Source: Allacma fusca
Lineage: Eukaryota > Arthropoda > Collembola > Symphypleona > Sminthuridae
Reading direction: 5' to 3'
Length of the DNA stretch: 64,000 bases
NCBI GenBank assembly: GCA_947179485.1
Contig: OX359247.1
Coordinates: forward strand, 59,245,131 to 59,309,130
The notes under the pieces were generated by a model. That model was not told the DNA's origin. It did not search any database and saw only the letters and a list, made by a program, of their open reading frames with translations. Of the stretch, positions 1 to 13,412 are shown piece by piece. Each line of letters opens with the position of its first letter. Positions within the stretch are counted from its first letter, which is position 1. Made by a program: the position numbers and the translations under genes.

Positions 1-2624
1 TAGGGCTATGCGACGGGGACACGCGAGAAGACGAGGAACGATGAGGTGATAAGTTCATATTTGGGGACTGGGACTGATGATCTTTGTCCCGATGATTTTG
101 TAAAGGTTGTTGTAAAGAAGGGGCAGGGGATCGGTCTCTCGGGGATTCCTCCAGCTTAGTGCTGACCGCAGGCACAGGATGGTTTAGGTCCTTTGCCTCA
201 AAGTTAGGACTCTTTTTCCAGTCCGACATCATAGAACTGGACATAGGGGTCGGAGGAAGGATTGAAATGGGACTGGTGGGATGTGACAAAATAGTTGAGC
301 TGACAGTGTGAGAGGGGGACAGCCGGTTACGGGACATTGCATCAGACTTCGGAGGTAGGAGATATTGCTTGGACTTTTCTTCTTTGGTCTCTTTCGGGGC
401 CCTACGCTTCCTTGGATCTTGAAGGATTTCGGCAGTAAGAGCTTTCTGAGCATGAGGAGGAGTTGGTAACAAGGGTGAGGTCGACGGAGACTCGGTTTGT
501 GTTTTTGAAAGGATTGAGGTGGCCAGGTCAGTCTGATGTTTGGCTAATTCCGCTTGGATTTGCAGCTGCTATATTAAATAAATAACTTAATACGTCTTTC
601 AAAAACAATAACAAGAAGAGCAGAAGAGGGTTTGAAATATAATTACCTGTTGTTTTACATCTGCATCTCCATGCTGTTGTTTTGTTGCCTGATGCATTTC
701 CACTTGTTTCCTTGTCCGAGCTTCCAATTGAGCCTTAGTATGGAGAAGTTCCAGCTCTAACTTTTTCGTCTGCAGTTCCAAAAGCTCTTTCTGCTTGATT
801 AATAGTTGTTCTCGCATCTGAGCCTCGGTCTGATCTCCAGGTGGATCCAAAATAAACGGAGTTGAGAAGGAAGCTAAGCTGATGTCACCGAGGCCCCCAG
901 TTGTCAGCAAGGATGAGATGGGAGGAGACGAGACCGAGCTAGTAACAAAGGTAGGTGAGCTGCTAGTTGGTCCAGGGATAGTCAATGCCTGTGAAATATA
1001 TTTAGCCTTCAGTACAAATTAATTAGATTGTACTATTTACAACACATTATTAAATAACAACATGGTCAATCAACTGATTTATTGACCAGCTTATTGAATT
1101 AAATTCAATTTCTAAAGAAAATGCAAAAGACAATTAGGTGCATAGCATACCTTCTGTAGGAACTTTGGGTTCACGTGGATTGTGGCAGAGTTCGGCGGTG
1201 CAGCTGTGATTGGCCAGCCAGGGTCCACTTGATGACATCGGACATCAATTGAATACAACTTCTTAGTGGGAAACACATCATTCCAGGTCTGCCTCAACTT
1301 CCACAATTGAGTTCGTATCTTTTCAGGGACCTATTATAAATATGCAAACGTTATATATCATAAATTTCCTCACACTGAATATCACACTAAAGCTACTACA
1401 TTGCATTTATTTGTATATACCTGAGAAAACGCCTGGGTAAACGTGGTAGTGATATTCTCAGAGAACAAGGGCACGTAGTCCTTCTTTACGTTCTTGACAA
1501 TAGAGTCTATCAAGTACAAGATCGGCAGTTTGTATTCCGGATCAACCTATAAATATTAAACTCACCAGTGAGCAGGCAGCTTAGGGTACATGATACAGTA
1601 CTAAAACTGAGCATTTTAAATCCAACGTATATTCAAGAGCAGCTGTATACATAGAAAAACATTTTACAAACCTTCCTTAAGTGATTCTCAATAGTTAAGA
1701 CAATCATCTTTGCATGTCGTATATGATCCTCAGCCATCATCGTCAATGAGTTGATTAGGGGTTTGGAATTGTTCCGCAGCTCCGTCAACTGCGAAGCATA
1801 CTTGATGGCAATTTCTTCCACACTCGGCATCTTGACAAGATTATATGTCTTCAAAAATACCTAATTAACTCTATACAAGCTTCCTATTTGATCCCTCGGC
1901 GATCACTCCGGACTTCAGGCTCTCTGTAGCAACAAAAAACAATAAAAACTTCTTTAACCCACTAATACAATTCCAAACTACAAGCTAGCACACAAAACCT
2001 AATTCATTCCTCCACTCATATCTTTCCCTCACCACAACAAACAAACACACTCCCATTCTACTACCCTTAAAATAAATTCCGTCCCCCCCCCCTCCCCTGT
2101 CACTGCCACCAAAACTACCTCTCAAACCGTCACACCTTCCTTCTAAAATTTTAATACCACGAATACCTCAAGTTTAACCCTATTAATACTTCTCAATTCT
2201 TAAAAATACCCTTCAAACTTAACACCCTACCTCCAACCTCTCACTACTACAAATCTAACACTAACACACACACACAATTCATACAAATATGCAATCACTC
2301 TCAATATGAACATAAATCCACCAATATCGCAAAAACCAGCTCAAAACAAAATTAGTCTCACACAAAACATAACACTGAATTGAAGCCACTAGTTTAACAA
2401 GTTGTTAATAACAACTTTTAATTTTAGCATTTAATCCGGATCGTCAAGTCACAAGTGGATCGCAGTATACTCAGCTGCCATAACTTCACACAAATTAATC
2501 CCAAGAATTCAACCGTTCATTGAATTATCTAACAGGAAAACACAATTCCTAATAAATATGCAAGGATCCTCGAACTCACCTTTCCGTTGTCAAAGACAAG
2601 TTCCGATTTCGAAACTGTTGTCAT
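1..2624 (-). CDS. Pcf11: Pcf11, pre-mRNA cleavage complex II subunit, 5' part (3' end beyond window)
   Basis: Pcf11 couples mRNA 3'-end cleavage to termination by binding the phosphorylated RNA polymerase II CTD in the nucleus. Exons on the minus strand: 2580-2624, 1672-1860, 1421-1546, 1151-1330, 647-988 and 568 down to the edge; every coding length is a multiple of three and every junction is GT-AG in phase 0 (the last exon is open to the edge). The N-terminus is a CTD-interacting domain: helices with LTELRNNSKPLINSLTMMAE, then LPILYLIDSIVKNV, then LWKLRQTWNDVFPTKKLYSI and IHVNPKFL, in the order known for PCF11. After it come a Q/K/E/L-rich coiled coil (KELLELQTKKLELELLHTKA) and a Ser/Pro-rich region, also typical of the family. 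The downstream Pcf11 zinc fingers are not in the window. The first 15 codons come from a small exon with a perfect GTGAGT donor; starting instead at the internal ATG at 1828-1830 is possible. Confidence 0.9.
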
Positions 2625-2640
2625 TTTCAGTACCGCTCAT

Positions 2641-5600
2641 TGATTCTTCCCTCGAAACACTGATAGAACAGAGAATTTGAATCAACAATCACAAAAATCA
2701 CAGCCGAAGAAGAATCACATGAAAAAACACAAATACTTTGTGATCATTGGGATCCCGGAGCTCACTCAATTTGTTCACACTTTACGATAATAATAATTAT
2801 TATTATTATGATTTACCAAAGAATAAAATGAGAGTTGTTGCTTTTGAGAAGTTTTTAGTCCCAGAGAGGACGAAATAAACACACGCCCGGAGTTTCCTAT
2901 ATTTTGAGATGAGTGTTTGGGAATTGGTTGTTGGGACGTCCGTCGTCCTTCCTATATAGAAAATGTTGTGAGATAAGGATGGAGATGGAGAGAGATTGGT
3001 AGAAAATGGGAGATTTTCTCTATAAATTTCAATAAAAGTAAGAGAACTATAGCAACAATTGTAGTCCTCTAGGTAATTGGGTAGAAACTGCTTGGATTTC
3101 AAGGCAGGAACAGAAAACAGAACTCCGCTCAAGCACCGTACATACCCAGAGCAGCGACATAAACTAAACGTAAACGCACTACTTTACAATTACAACACTA
3201 ATCTGCCTATACGATACATACGCTTCAGCTCTGCACACGGGTGTACGTGTGTACGCGACCGTGGACGTTAATATAGGAAAAGGCCAATGCTTAACATGTA
3301 CATACTGTCTGTAGGTAGACTGTAGACTGCTCTGCTATCTCCATGTGTATGTACTTATATGTATGCACTCTCTGGTCATGTTCACTTGAGTTCAGTTCAC
3401 CTTCTGCTGGCTTGGGCTTGATTGTGCTTGTGCTTGTGCTCCGTCGTTCCTCTCAAAGGGAACGTTGCAATGCCATGAGTTCAGCCAACCCCATCATAGG
3501 ACACGCCCCCTCAGACCTATATTAGGCTGTGGATTCCAACATATAGTTCCAAATGTTTGTCTTTGGCTGAAAAGTATATCTTCATGGGGAATGATGATGA
3601 CTTCATGTTCATGGATATTGGATATATAGTTTGACTTTCATCCACTTCCACAATCCACACACACATCATACATTCAGCAAATACCATTTATTTATTTTCT
3701 TTTTTATCATTGCATTAAATGGCATAGAGTGAAACACCGACACATCATTCCGGAGCTAGGAAGTGTTGTAGGGAGAGGTGGACGCCGGAAAGAGGCCTTT
3801 TAGAAATACATGGGCCTCAAAGGGTTTTGAAGGGTTTTTGAGGGCTTTGGAGTGTATGATGACGCGAAGGCGCTTAGGAATTATACGTCAATTTCCCCTC
3901 ATAGGAGGATTAAATGTGTATATATCTGAGGCCTGAGGAGGACGCGTGACGTGGCTGAGGCAAGGGTGGGGTCTAGATGAGTACGACAGAAATAATAGAC
4001 TGTGATTGGTCCGTTTTGAAATTGTGCGCTTGGAAGAGAAAATTCTGAGAATGGAGAAACGTATACGGAAAGAAGTACGAACGTACGCTAAAATTATTGT
4101 ACACTTGGCCGAAAATGTGTGCATGAGCCATGACTCATACTTCATTCTTCATTCATAGTTTTATTATGAGGGAGCAGACTATGGACTGAGGATTGTATTG
4201 CGTGGTGTAGACATAGGGCAAGTGCGAACGTGACGGCTTGGGAAAAGCTTGTGAGGGAACGTGAACATATTTTGTAAACAGTTGTAGGGGATAATTGTGG
4301 TTGTGGTTATGGCTAGTTTGCTTGTTGGCTTGTAAAAATTAAGTATTACATTAAAAATTAAGCATTACGTTAAAAACTAAGCATTACATTAAAAATTACA
4401 CACGAATGAAGTAGGGGAGATTTTTTTCATCAGAAATAATTCTTATATTTCTTGTACTGTGTAGACATAAAACCTAGGATTATGACATGATTTTTCAAGA
4501 GCGATTTCAAAATTTTACGCGATCTTTAAATATGTGAAAGTATTACCGGGGATTTTTTTCAACTTCTAGTTTAATTACTCAAAAGGGGAAAGTGATTAAT
4601 AGGCTGTTTTTCTCAGATTTTTTACTCTGCAAGGGGAAATTTCCGGAGAACCTGACCAATAGTAATATTGAATGCAGACTATAATAAATTTGAGAGGCGT
4701 AATTTATTTGGATGAACTGAAAATTTTGCCTGTTTGAGAATTTCTGGATTCTATGAATGTATGGGGATAAACCCATGTGAGGGCAGCGGGCCCGTAATCC
4801 CCACGAGACAGGTCATGTGCCATGTGACATCTATTGATTGAGAGGAATTCCATTATATCATTATTATTATAGGCAAATGATGTGGCCGTCGGGAGTTTGG
4901 GATGGAGGCAGTCTTTTCTATTTAAAAACTTTACAATTGAATAGTTTCGAAGAGAATGTATAGTGATTCAGAAATAGAATGGACAAAGACTGGAAGAAGT
5001 TAAATAAAGAACATTATTTGATTTTGAAAAAAATGCTGAGACGACACATTATGTAACACACTTGATCAGCTTCAGTAAAATCTTACTCCGTGCAGTTCCC
5101 CGCCGTATTATTTTTTTTAAATTAAAATACATACGATTTCATGCATTTCACATTGTACATACTATAGCAGCAGAAAAGATAAGTCTGTTTATCGGTTCCA
5201 GTGTATCAGTTTTGTTCGCACCCTAATTGGAAGTACCCAGACTAGTATCTGTGGACAATGTAAGAAGTACATGACCCCTCCAGAATATTGAACCAAAGCC
5301 TAAATCTAAAAAGGAACAAAATTTAAATACATATCGACATACCTATGGCCATATGTTCTGTATACTTCCATATCTATAATCTTTCTAGACCCTGGAAAAA
5401 TATTGGCGTATAAGATACCTTCCCTCAGAAAAAGTCCGTTAATATTACATGACGTTATACGTCAAATTTTCCCTAAAAACAAAATAAACTGTATGTGCAA
5501 AGAAAAACATGGTGCAGTTGACCGTTTTGATTTTAGATAAAACTCCTTGATACCACTTCGTTTTTAATTTTTTTGTAAACAGCCCACTTTGCTTTGTAAA

Positions 5601-6533
5601 ACTGCGCGTGGATTATTTTGTTTCTAATCGAGAATGCATTGGCCAATTTGACTCTCCGCCGACAACATGCATCAGTGCAGTTTAAAATGTTTGCAGTTTT
5701 CAAGGGTATTCTACGTACATCATGAAATATTAGCAATAATTTGATTCCTATAAGTGGCTATATGATGGAGTCATTTGCTCGAGCTGTCCCTCCCATATTT
5801 TTTTCTGGTCATGAATGCCTGTCACATATGCAGTCCACTCTCGCTATTTGAAATCCTCTGGCTAACAGGAAACAAATATTTAGTGCTGTGGGTCTTGTAG
5901 TACTCGAACAGTATCCAGATCGTAGATACCACAGATGCAAGCTACGTGCCCATCATTGCTTCAATGACATTTTAATTTAAACTAGAGCAGAGTATAAAAA
6001 AGAAGAATATATGCATACAATTCTAACCTTAACCACTTGCTCGTTTCAGATGGTTTCAGTGGGAGAAACGCTGTAATATAATTCCCGTTGTTTTTGTACA
6101 TATTAATTAAGAGGACACAAATTGCTTCCAAATGTTCTGTAGAATCACCTAGAATTATGGACACATTCCAAGTATACCTTAAATACTTGTGTGTTACACA
6201 GAACAGAACCAAACTATTTGTTTACATAAGAAGGAACTGTTGGGAGTCTGGCATGCAGTCCTTCTTTGAGTGTCGTTGACACTTAATAGTAGCTATTTTA
6301 AATGTTGAGGAAATCGTAAGAACCGGCAACGTAGTAGTACTGTGTACTTTACCAATTACACTTACACACAACTTTTAAAAGCTTTTTCTCAAAGCTATAA
6401 ATATGTGCTTATATGTACATACATATGTACTTCCATATTACAGATATGCGTTGCTATTAAGTTAGTACTACGTTGTTTTTACTTGTGTAGGTGAGGATTC
6501 TTTCATGTCAGCTTTCATGTTGTTACTTTTTGT
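2641..6533. other. Non-coding DNA upstream of pcf11
   Basis: I see no supportable gene here. Open frames are short, AT-rich and without recognisable motifs. The first few hundred bases presumably hold the pcf11 promoter and 5' UTR. The stretch 3,070-3,540 is less AT-rich than its surroundings but shows no coding pattern. The only clear structure is a short tandem repeat at 4.33 kb. Confidence 0.6.
4334..4398. repeat. 20-bp tandem repeat, about 3 copies
   Basis: A unit close to AAAAATTAAGCATTACATTA is repeated about three times with a few substitutions (AAGTATTACATT, AAGCATTACGTT, AAGCATTACATT). No function is apparent. Confidence 0.7.
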
Positions 6534-6541
6534 ATAGGAAC

Positions 6542-7759
6542 CAGAGCTGCGTTCAAGTTCAAGTATAACTTGAATAGTTCAAGTGCGTATCAAGTTCAAG
6601 TCAAGTCAAGTGCAGACAATTTTGTAACTTGAAACTTGAACATCAAGTTCAAGTGAAATTATAATTTTAACTTGAATTTTCAAGTTCAAGTTCGATCAAG
6701 TTCAAGTTAATAATTTATTACTTGATTGTAAAATCAAGTCAAGTTCAAGTACAATGAATGGAAGTACTTGAATAAAACTTGAGTATAACTTGAGTTTTTG
6801 TGAGTGATAAGCAATATGTAATCAATGCCTAATTAGTGGCATCATTGTATCTCACTAAAAATAATATTGGGCGTCAATCATCATAATAAGGACATCTTTG
6901 TATTTGTTTTCATTCCATCGACATTAAAGCCGCCTCCACGATGGCCAGTGGTCGAGAATAATTCTTGTGTCCTGTTTCCATACTTTGAATTTTGAATAAT
7001 TAAAATTTCCGTCTTATTGTTTTATAAAGATGTTCTTTATACTCAGGGTTCTTGTTCCATTATAAAAATGGATTGTTCACTTCACCTGTTCTGAAGCTAA
7101 GAAGTTTAAGAATAATTTATTATTTCATGTAAAAATAATTTTTGCTGATATTAAACATGATGGCGCAGACGAACAACCTTATAAATCAACATTGGTTAAA
7201 CAAAATTAACGACGACAAATATTTATGAATATAACTGCTGGTTACACTCACCAGATGAGTGCAACACTAATGTGAACAGGCCAGTAATGTGATTTCTAAA
7301 CTCTTTATAGTGCAAATTAGTAAATTAGATTGGACTACAATGTTTACGTTTATTTGATCAAGCAATTTAAATTTTTTAGCAATTTTAAAGTAAAGAATAT
7401 CACCTGCATGCCGTTTAGTTTATCCTAATCACTACCTATGCATTATTAGCTATAATAGTTGTGGAAGAAATTTTTAGTACTGTTTATTCATTTACGAAAA
7501 AATTACTTGAATAATCAAGTTCAAGTACAAGTTCAAGTTCACGTTCAAGTCAAGTTATGTGCCCAACTTGAACGTCAAGTTATGATCAAGTTCAAGTTCA
7601 ATAAAATGAACTTGAAAATCGAGTACTTGAATACTCAAGTTGCTTGAGAAACTTGATTCATCAAGTACAAGTGCGGATACCTCGCTTAGACAATTTTTTC
7701 AAGTTCAAGTCAAGTTCAAGTCAAGTTATCTAAAATAACTTGACTTGAACGCAGCTCTG
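6542..7759. mobile_element. Non-autonomous hAT-type element, TTCAAG-repeat family, copy 1
   Basis: The left end begins CAGAGCTGCGTTCAAG and the right end is its reverse complement. The 8-bp ATAGGAAC flanks it directly on both sides (6534-6541 and 7760-7767), the target duplication length of hAT transposons. About 250 bp at each end are packed with TTCAAGT/ACTTGAA units in both orientations. I see no transposase frame in the 1,218 bp, so it must be mobilised in trans, if at all. Confidence 0.9.
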
Positions 7760-7767
7760 ATAGGAAC

Positions 7768-9145
7768 GCTCTTGTAATAATAATTATTCAAGTTTACGGT
7801 TTATGACATTCATCATTCATATTATTGTGGGGGTTATACAATGCATATTAGAGATGTTGTTTCATGTTATTGCTTCAGTACTGCACCTGTTAGCAGGTTA
7901 AGAGGCCATTTCCATAATATACAGTACATTTATTTGTAAGAGCACCCAGGAAAGTTAAAAAATGTGACTAATAACGGAACGGTCTTATTAGCAGTCAAAA
8001 TTAACGTTGCGGTCAATGGCAATATATCAGAGCTTTTATCCTATCAAATCGAAATGATCGTACCATAGGCGCTATCCGATAACGATAGACCACTGTATAC
8101 AGAGAGTCTAATGAGGACATGGAGGGTATAATATGTATAGCTAGTACCTATGGATATGTTACCCAGGTATGAAAAACAATTAAGGCGAAGTATATCGTGT
8201 CTTGAGCTAAGCCCGTCGGCGACTTTCACAACAGGAATAAATCCGCCGAGACAATCCAGATCTCAAAGGTATGAATTCCCGCTAGCTGCTATCCCTTCGA
8301 AAAGGTTCCGGACAAAAGTTGTATTTTGAAAACTTGAGTAAAAGTATTTTTGGGAATCGTTTATTTCAGTCGTTGTATTAGTTAAAACTGTATATATAGA
8401 CGATCAGTCGAATAATGACAGAATTCCCAGCATAAAAATTTGTCAAGGTTGGCCCACAGTACAGGGCCATGTGTTTGTATATTTTTTCGGAAGTAAAAAT
8501 CCCAGGACACCGACCATGTCTGGAAAGAAAACTGTAGTGATGAATTTCAAGTATTTTTTTTTACTTTTACTTTACTTACTTACAATTTTACTTTACATTA
8601 TTTCTAACGTACTTATTGATCCATTATTTTTGAATAAGTGCAGCCACATTCGGCAGGTTTTGCCTTTAATAAAAATAATTGCATTTGTTCGGGGTGGAAA
8701 CAGCTCACAATTGACAACGGAATATTTTTGAATTGGGCAACTTAATAACGTATAATACTGGGACAAGGGGAGTGATGATACTTGGGCAAAGTAAAAATGG
8801 GCAAATAAATATGTACTTACACACTTAGAAAGTGAAAGAAGTAGTGCGGCGAAAGCTATCAAAGGAGCAAAACCTGACTTTTATTGACGTATGCTTATAG
8901 AGAAAAAACTGGAAATTATGGAAAACTGGAACGTGTTCGTATATTTTGACTCCCATGTTGAGGAATATAATACTCTTATGAGGTTACTTTTAACGTTAGT
9001 ATACTGTATTTATTTAAATTCTAAACGAGTCTTTGGTATAAGAATGAACCATGGTCTATATGTTGACAGAGCGTGAAATTAGTGCAATTAGCACACTGAT
9101 GTAATAAACACTGAAAACGTGGTAATAAAGCCACAACGATCATTT
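7768..9145. other. Non-coding DNA between a hAT element and the elongase gene
   Basis: AT-rich, no supportable gene. A hydrophobic open frame at 8471-8731 (+) has low-complexity phenylalanine/leucine content typical of AT-rich non-coding DNA, and I do not call it. The part nearest 9,145 is the 3' flank of the elongase. Confidence 0.55.
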
Positions 9146-9150
9146 TTATT
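9145..9150 (-). terminator. Poly(A) signal AATAAA overlapping the elongase stop codon
   Basis: On the minus strand the coding end reads AAG AAA TAA AAA, so an AATAAA hexamer overlaps the stop. If used, the 3' UTR would be very short. Other A-rich hexamers lie further downstream. Confidence 0.4.
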
Positions 9151-12100
9151 TCTTTTTGTTATTGTGTGGAGTTGATTTATTAGTAGTTGTTGACGCTTTC
9201 CCATGCTCCAAAACTATTTCGTCCTCACTCTCAGAGCTACTACTGCTGCTGGAACTTGGATACTCAACGGGTCGGACTGTACACCACAAAGACCACACGG
9301 ACCGGACGTAAACAAGCATCAGAGTGATATTGTACAGGATGGAGACCGCAGCCACCCAATCGGGGTAACCGCATTTGTAGTACATAGCACTTCCTGAGAG
9401 AAACGTGACGACAATGAATTGGACCTAGGATCAAAACACACACATTTTATTTATAAAGTTTCCCCTCCCTCCGAGAGACTTTCTAATGAAAGAATTTTAT
9501 CCAAAATGACAAAATCAAAAGAAGAATTAATTTCCTGACGTATTCGAATGTGTCCACATATTGACAAATTTGTGACCCTATGAGGAAATGTCTCCCTGAG
9601 GAAATTATAAGGGGTCCTCTTATAATAGCAATTTCCCGCATACATCGGTAATTGAGACATTTACCAATTTGTCATACATTACCATACATTTATCTCTTGA
9701 GGAATCGAAGAAATTGGAATATTTCCCGTTAGAGAGTCCGTAGGTCTAAAGACGCTATATTTTAGATTTTGGAGTAAGTAAGTTTGAAATTAGAATAAAT
9801 AAGTAGGAAAAATGTGCTTCTCCAAATCGCAAACCAGGTGTAGTTACACCATTTAAATAATATAGACCTACAAATGAAGTTATTTATATTGGATGCACAA
9901 TTCCATAAATTAAGCATTTGGATTCCTAAAATATCAATACTTTGGACACGACATAGTTGAATAAATCAAAATAAGAATTTTATTGTATTTGATGTAAATA
10001 TAGTTAAAATGAATTTAGATCTGGAATGTATCCGAAAATAGAAACTTTCGAAGCGTTTTGTAAATTATTTAAATTCCTCAGTCATGTATATAAGCATGGA
10101 AGCTCTTCAGTGATTAAGTCCGTTCTAATTTCAGTCTAAACCGTTACACCCAAGAGCTGCTCATTCAAAATCCCTAGTAAATAAAATTTTTATTTTATTA
10201 AAATTCTCGTTACTTTAAAACTTTCATTTCGTCTTACTTACATCAAGTATTGGCATTGCAGCTAACCATGCGGTTTTGATACACGTAGTCACATATGTAG
10301 ATATAATTACATATATTTCATATATTCAATGTGAAGATTTGTATAATTTTCCCCGGTTACAAAATAATCGAGGAAATTACTGTATCATTGCTGTTCTATT
10401 TCCCATGAAATCTAAAAGTAAGTTCTTGATATTTCTTAGCATTTCTCAGTTTGATACGGCCCTTTGCTTTACCTTATAACAATCAATTGAAAACCTCAAA
10501 TTCGACAAGCGATAGACATTAAACTAGTGCTGCGCTCGGGTCAAGTATTTACAAAGATCCGACCACGAACTTGACTTGACCCCGACTTCTCAGGTACGTA
10601 TTTCAAGATTACCCGAACTTGACATTTTCATTTCAAGTAATACTTGAATGAAACAAGTTCAGGCTTTCAAGTAATTCTCAGATTACTTGACCATGATTTT
10701 ATACGCGCGTTTCGGGCCCAACTTCAACTTGACTTGACCATGACCCGAACTTGACCATGAACTTGAACTTTCAAGTGCTTTCAAGTAATCCATTGGACAT
10801 CAAAATACTTAAATTTTATTGAATTTATATTTATAATAAAAGTGAACCTGGGTTTCTAACACACTAGGTTTCACCCAACATTTTGCGAGCAACCGCCTCT
10901 AAAAATAATAATTGTATTTTTCGTTCCTTTCAATGAATGTAGAACGATGGTACACTGCAGATCTACTCTGATTTCGTGTAGCGGGTAGGTCTGGTGACTC
11001 AGTTGACATTTTAGGGGACTTAGAACTCCTTTTAGGTTTTGTTGCCACATACTATTATTAACATGGGTGCTAACATTTTTAAATCAATTCCCACGGAGCC
11101 ATATGAATGTTGAGCTTTCTTTTGTTAGCGTACACGAACAAATTAACAAATGCCGCTTAAAGTGATGTATTAAATGCCGTTTTAATTTTCATTTAGTACA
11201 GTGAATCGTAAGTGAATTGAAAACTCCCTCAGCCATGAAGAATTGCACAAACAAAATTACTTGAACTTGTACACGAAAAACTCAAGTTCGTGGTCAAGTA
11301 CTTCTTAATATTTACTTGAACATGACCAAGTATTAGGGTTCAAGTAAAATAATTATACTTGACCACGAACTTGACTTGAGGAAAGAAATCATGGTCAAGT
11401 CCATGAAATACCTGAACACGACCCGAACCGTTCATGGTTTTAAATTTATTTACTTGACCACGACCCGAACGCGAACTTGACTTGAAATACTCGTGTACTA
11501 CTTGTACTTGTGCGCAGCTCTGCATTAAACTAATTGTAAGATAGTCGGAAAAATGAGAAGAATAAAATATAAGTGGTTTGAGTGTCATTACAAAATAAAT
11601 GAGGATAAAAATCTTCCGGGACTGCTGTTGAGATAAGTGTCGACGTCCGTACTTGAAGTGGAGGTAAATGAGAACATGGATTAAGGAATTGAGGAGCGTC
11701 GGGAAAGTGGCAGAACCTCCTGGACCATACTTGACCCCGACCCATACAACAGCAACAATAGTCACGTGATGGAAGATGAGGATGAAAGGTGGATCCAGTT
11801 TCTTACACACGAGCGCAAAAGCATCCCCCAACTCAAATATCTTGAGGAGAAGCAGGGCATACATCAAGTATGCAATTAGGTCACTTGCTACATCTACAAT
11901 TTAGATTGGTCAGATAGTTCGGTTAAAACGTATAATCCGGCAGATTGCAAGTAATTATTACCAATTACCGAGAACAGAAACAAAATTCAAATTCTGATAT
12001 TAAAGTTGAATATAGTTGATAGTGTTTGGTAAAACATACTATTTAACCCTCCTCATACATAAATACCTTTTCCCTGTTAGACTTACGCAACAAAAGCAAA

Positions 12101-13412
12101 CTTGTCTTTTAATTTAAAATAATAGTCATGATACAGTAATTATTAAAAACCTGTGTTTTATCCCTTTTGAAGCTTAATATGTTAGTCTTTGAACCGATTT
12201 CACTGCTATACTACGTGCACGGGTACATATGGGCCTATTACGTAAATACCATTCACGTACGTAAAAATATTTGTATAAATACAATACATACTTTTGTAAT
12301 TCTGTGCACCTATATTTTTTTTAAAGTAGAGTTGTTTTAAAAAAACAAACGGTTTTTCTGCTTCGTTCTGAAACATGACACATATAAAGATGAAAATAAG
12401 AAAAACAAACAAGCCTTCCAATTATTGTTCTAACTAATCAAGTTATTAGAAGCTTCTATAATGATCTCTTAAACCTAATGAGGAATTTTTGAAATATTTT
12501 GCGAATTCAGACAAACAAAATTTCATTCAAAATATTTTGACCCCCTCGGGCTACACCACACGAGTTCCTTACCCGGCGGTACAGATAATTGGTATTTCCG
12601 GCAATCCTACACATACAGCTATATGAAGTAGTATTTACTCTTAATTATATGTTAAGCTTTTCTTTTCCGGGATGTACAGCCAGATTTATTCAGTTATTAT
12701 TTCATTATATTTTATGCTAAAAATAAACAGTCTACTCCCTATAATAAGTAAGGGTAGCTCTAACGAAACGAATTTTTTGTCACATTGTGGTATTAAGCTC
12801 CTATAACGAGAAGAATTACTACTACTGGGTCGTGGTTGTGATTGACGGAAATGTGCGAAAGTACACAGTGCATACATACGGAACTGCTTGACTGCCGATC
12901 TTCACTCTATATAAAAGTTAGACTTCCTTTCCCTACAATTAGCTGGAAAGTATTGGACGTTTAATGAGCTGTAACCGTCTCTGAGTTACCACAATGTTAA
13001 TTTTTCCCCACGTACTTACATACGAGCATAATGTAAAAAGAGTGACATTAGTTGGCTTTTACGAGTGTTGTTATTAATGGAGTATTGTATAATTACCTCC
13101 TTGTCTGACCGGCTCACACAGTAAATTCTGGTTGGAGTAAACCAAACAGGCCAGAAGACTCAGACCGAATAGGGCATTGGCAATGACCAGGAATAGATTG
13201 TGCCAAACCAGGTATGAGTAGGTGTCCAAGGGTTCAGAGAATCTACTCATAAATGCAGGACCGACCCAGTAAATTACGAAGAGGTAACTGACAATGAGGA
13301 TGGTCACATTCCAAAATGAACTCATAAGAAACAAATCCTGAGTTCTAGCATCAGGATATCCAGGCCCGAGTACAATCACATTTAATACCCTCTCCAACAC
13401 TACGCTGGCCAT
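9146..13412 (-). CDS. ELOVL/ELO-family very-long-chain fatty acid elongase (atypical histidine box)
   Basis: Members of this family are ER membrane 3-ketoacyl-CoA synthases that condense malonyl-CoA with long acyl-CoAs. Exons: 13097-13412, 11592-11893 and 9146-9424; lengths 316, 302 and 279 give 298 codons plus stop with consistent phases and GT-AG junctions. Family signatures in order: a GPGYPDART-like N-terminus, hydrophobic helices, CEPV, KIFELGD (family KxxExxD), the histidine-box region, WVGVKYGPGG, LLNSLIHVLIY (family LNxxVHVxMY) and a C-terminal VQF...CGYPDW helix. The length is normal. The odd point is the HXXHH box: the aligned segment reads ILIFHHVT, so the first histidine appears to be leucine. 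The C-terminus is acidic/serine-rich and ends in three lysines. The family call is firm; catalytic activity is uncertain. Confidence 0.88.
10525..11522. mobile_element. Non-autonomous hAT-type element, TTCAAG-repeat family, copy 2 (elongase intron 2)
   Basis: The 8-bp CATTAAAC flanks the element on both sides (10517-10524, 11523-11530). Left end TAGTGCTGCGCTCGG, right end ...GTGCGCAGCTCTG, imperfect inverted repeats related to the element at 6.5 kb. The ends are filled with ACTTGAC/GTCAAGT and CCCGAACTTGAC units. No transposase. It lies inside intron 2 of the elongase and contributes most of that intron's unusual sequence. Confidence 0.88.

Noticed and set aside
2806-3132. 108-aa minus-strand frame upstream of pcf11
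   Set aside because: Ends in AT-rich sequence with no domain features; more likely 5' flank of pcf11.
8471-8731. 86-aa plus-strand hydrophobic frame
   Set aside because: Phe/Leu/Ile-rich content expected of AT-rich DNA; no neighbours, splice sites or homology visible.
11340-11591. Extension of elongase exon 2 as one 175-aa frame past 11592
   Set aside because: It runs into the hAT element's CAAGT repeats; a GTAATG donor at 11591 and a matching phase-0 exon at 9424 give the family-like C-terminus.
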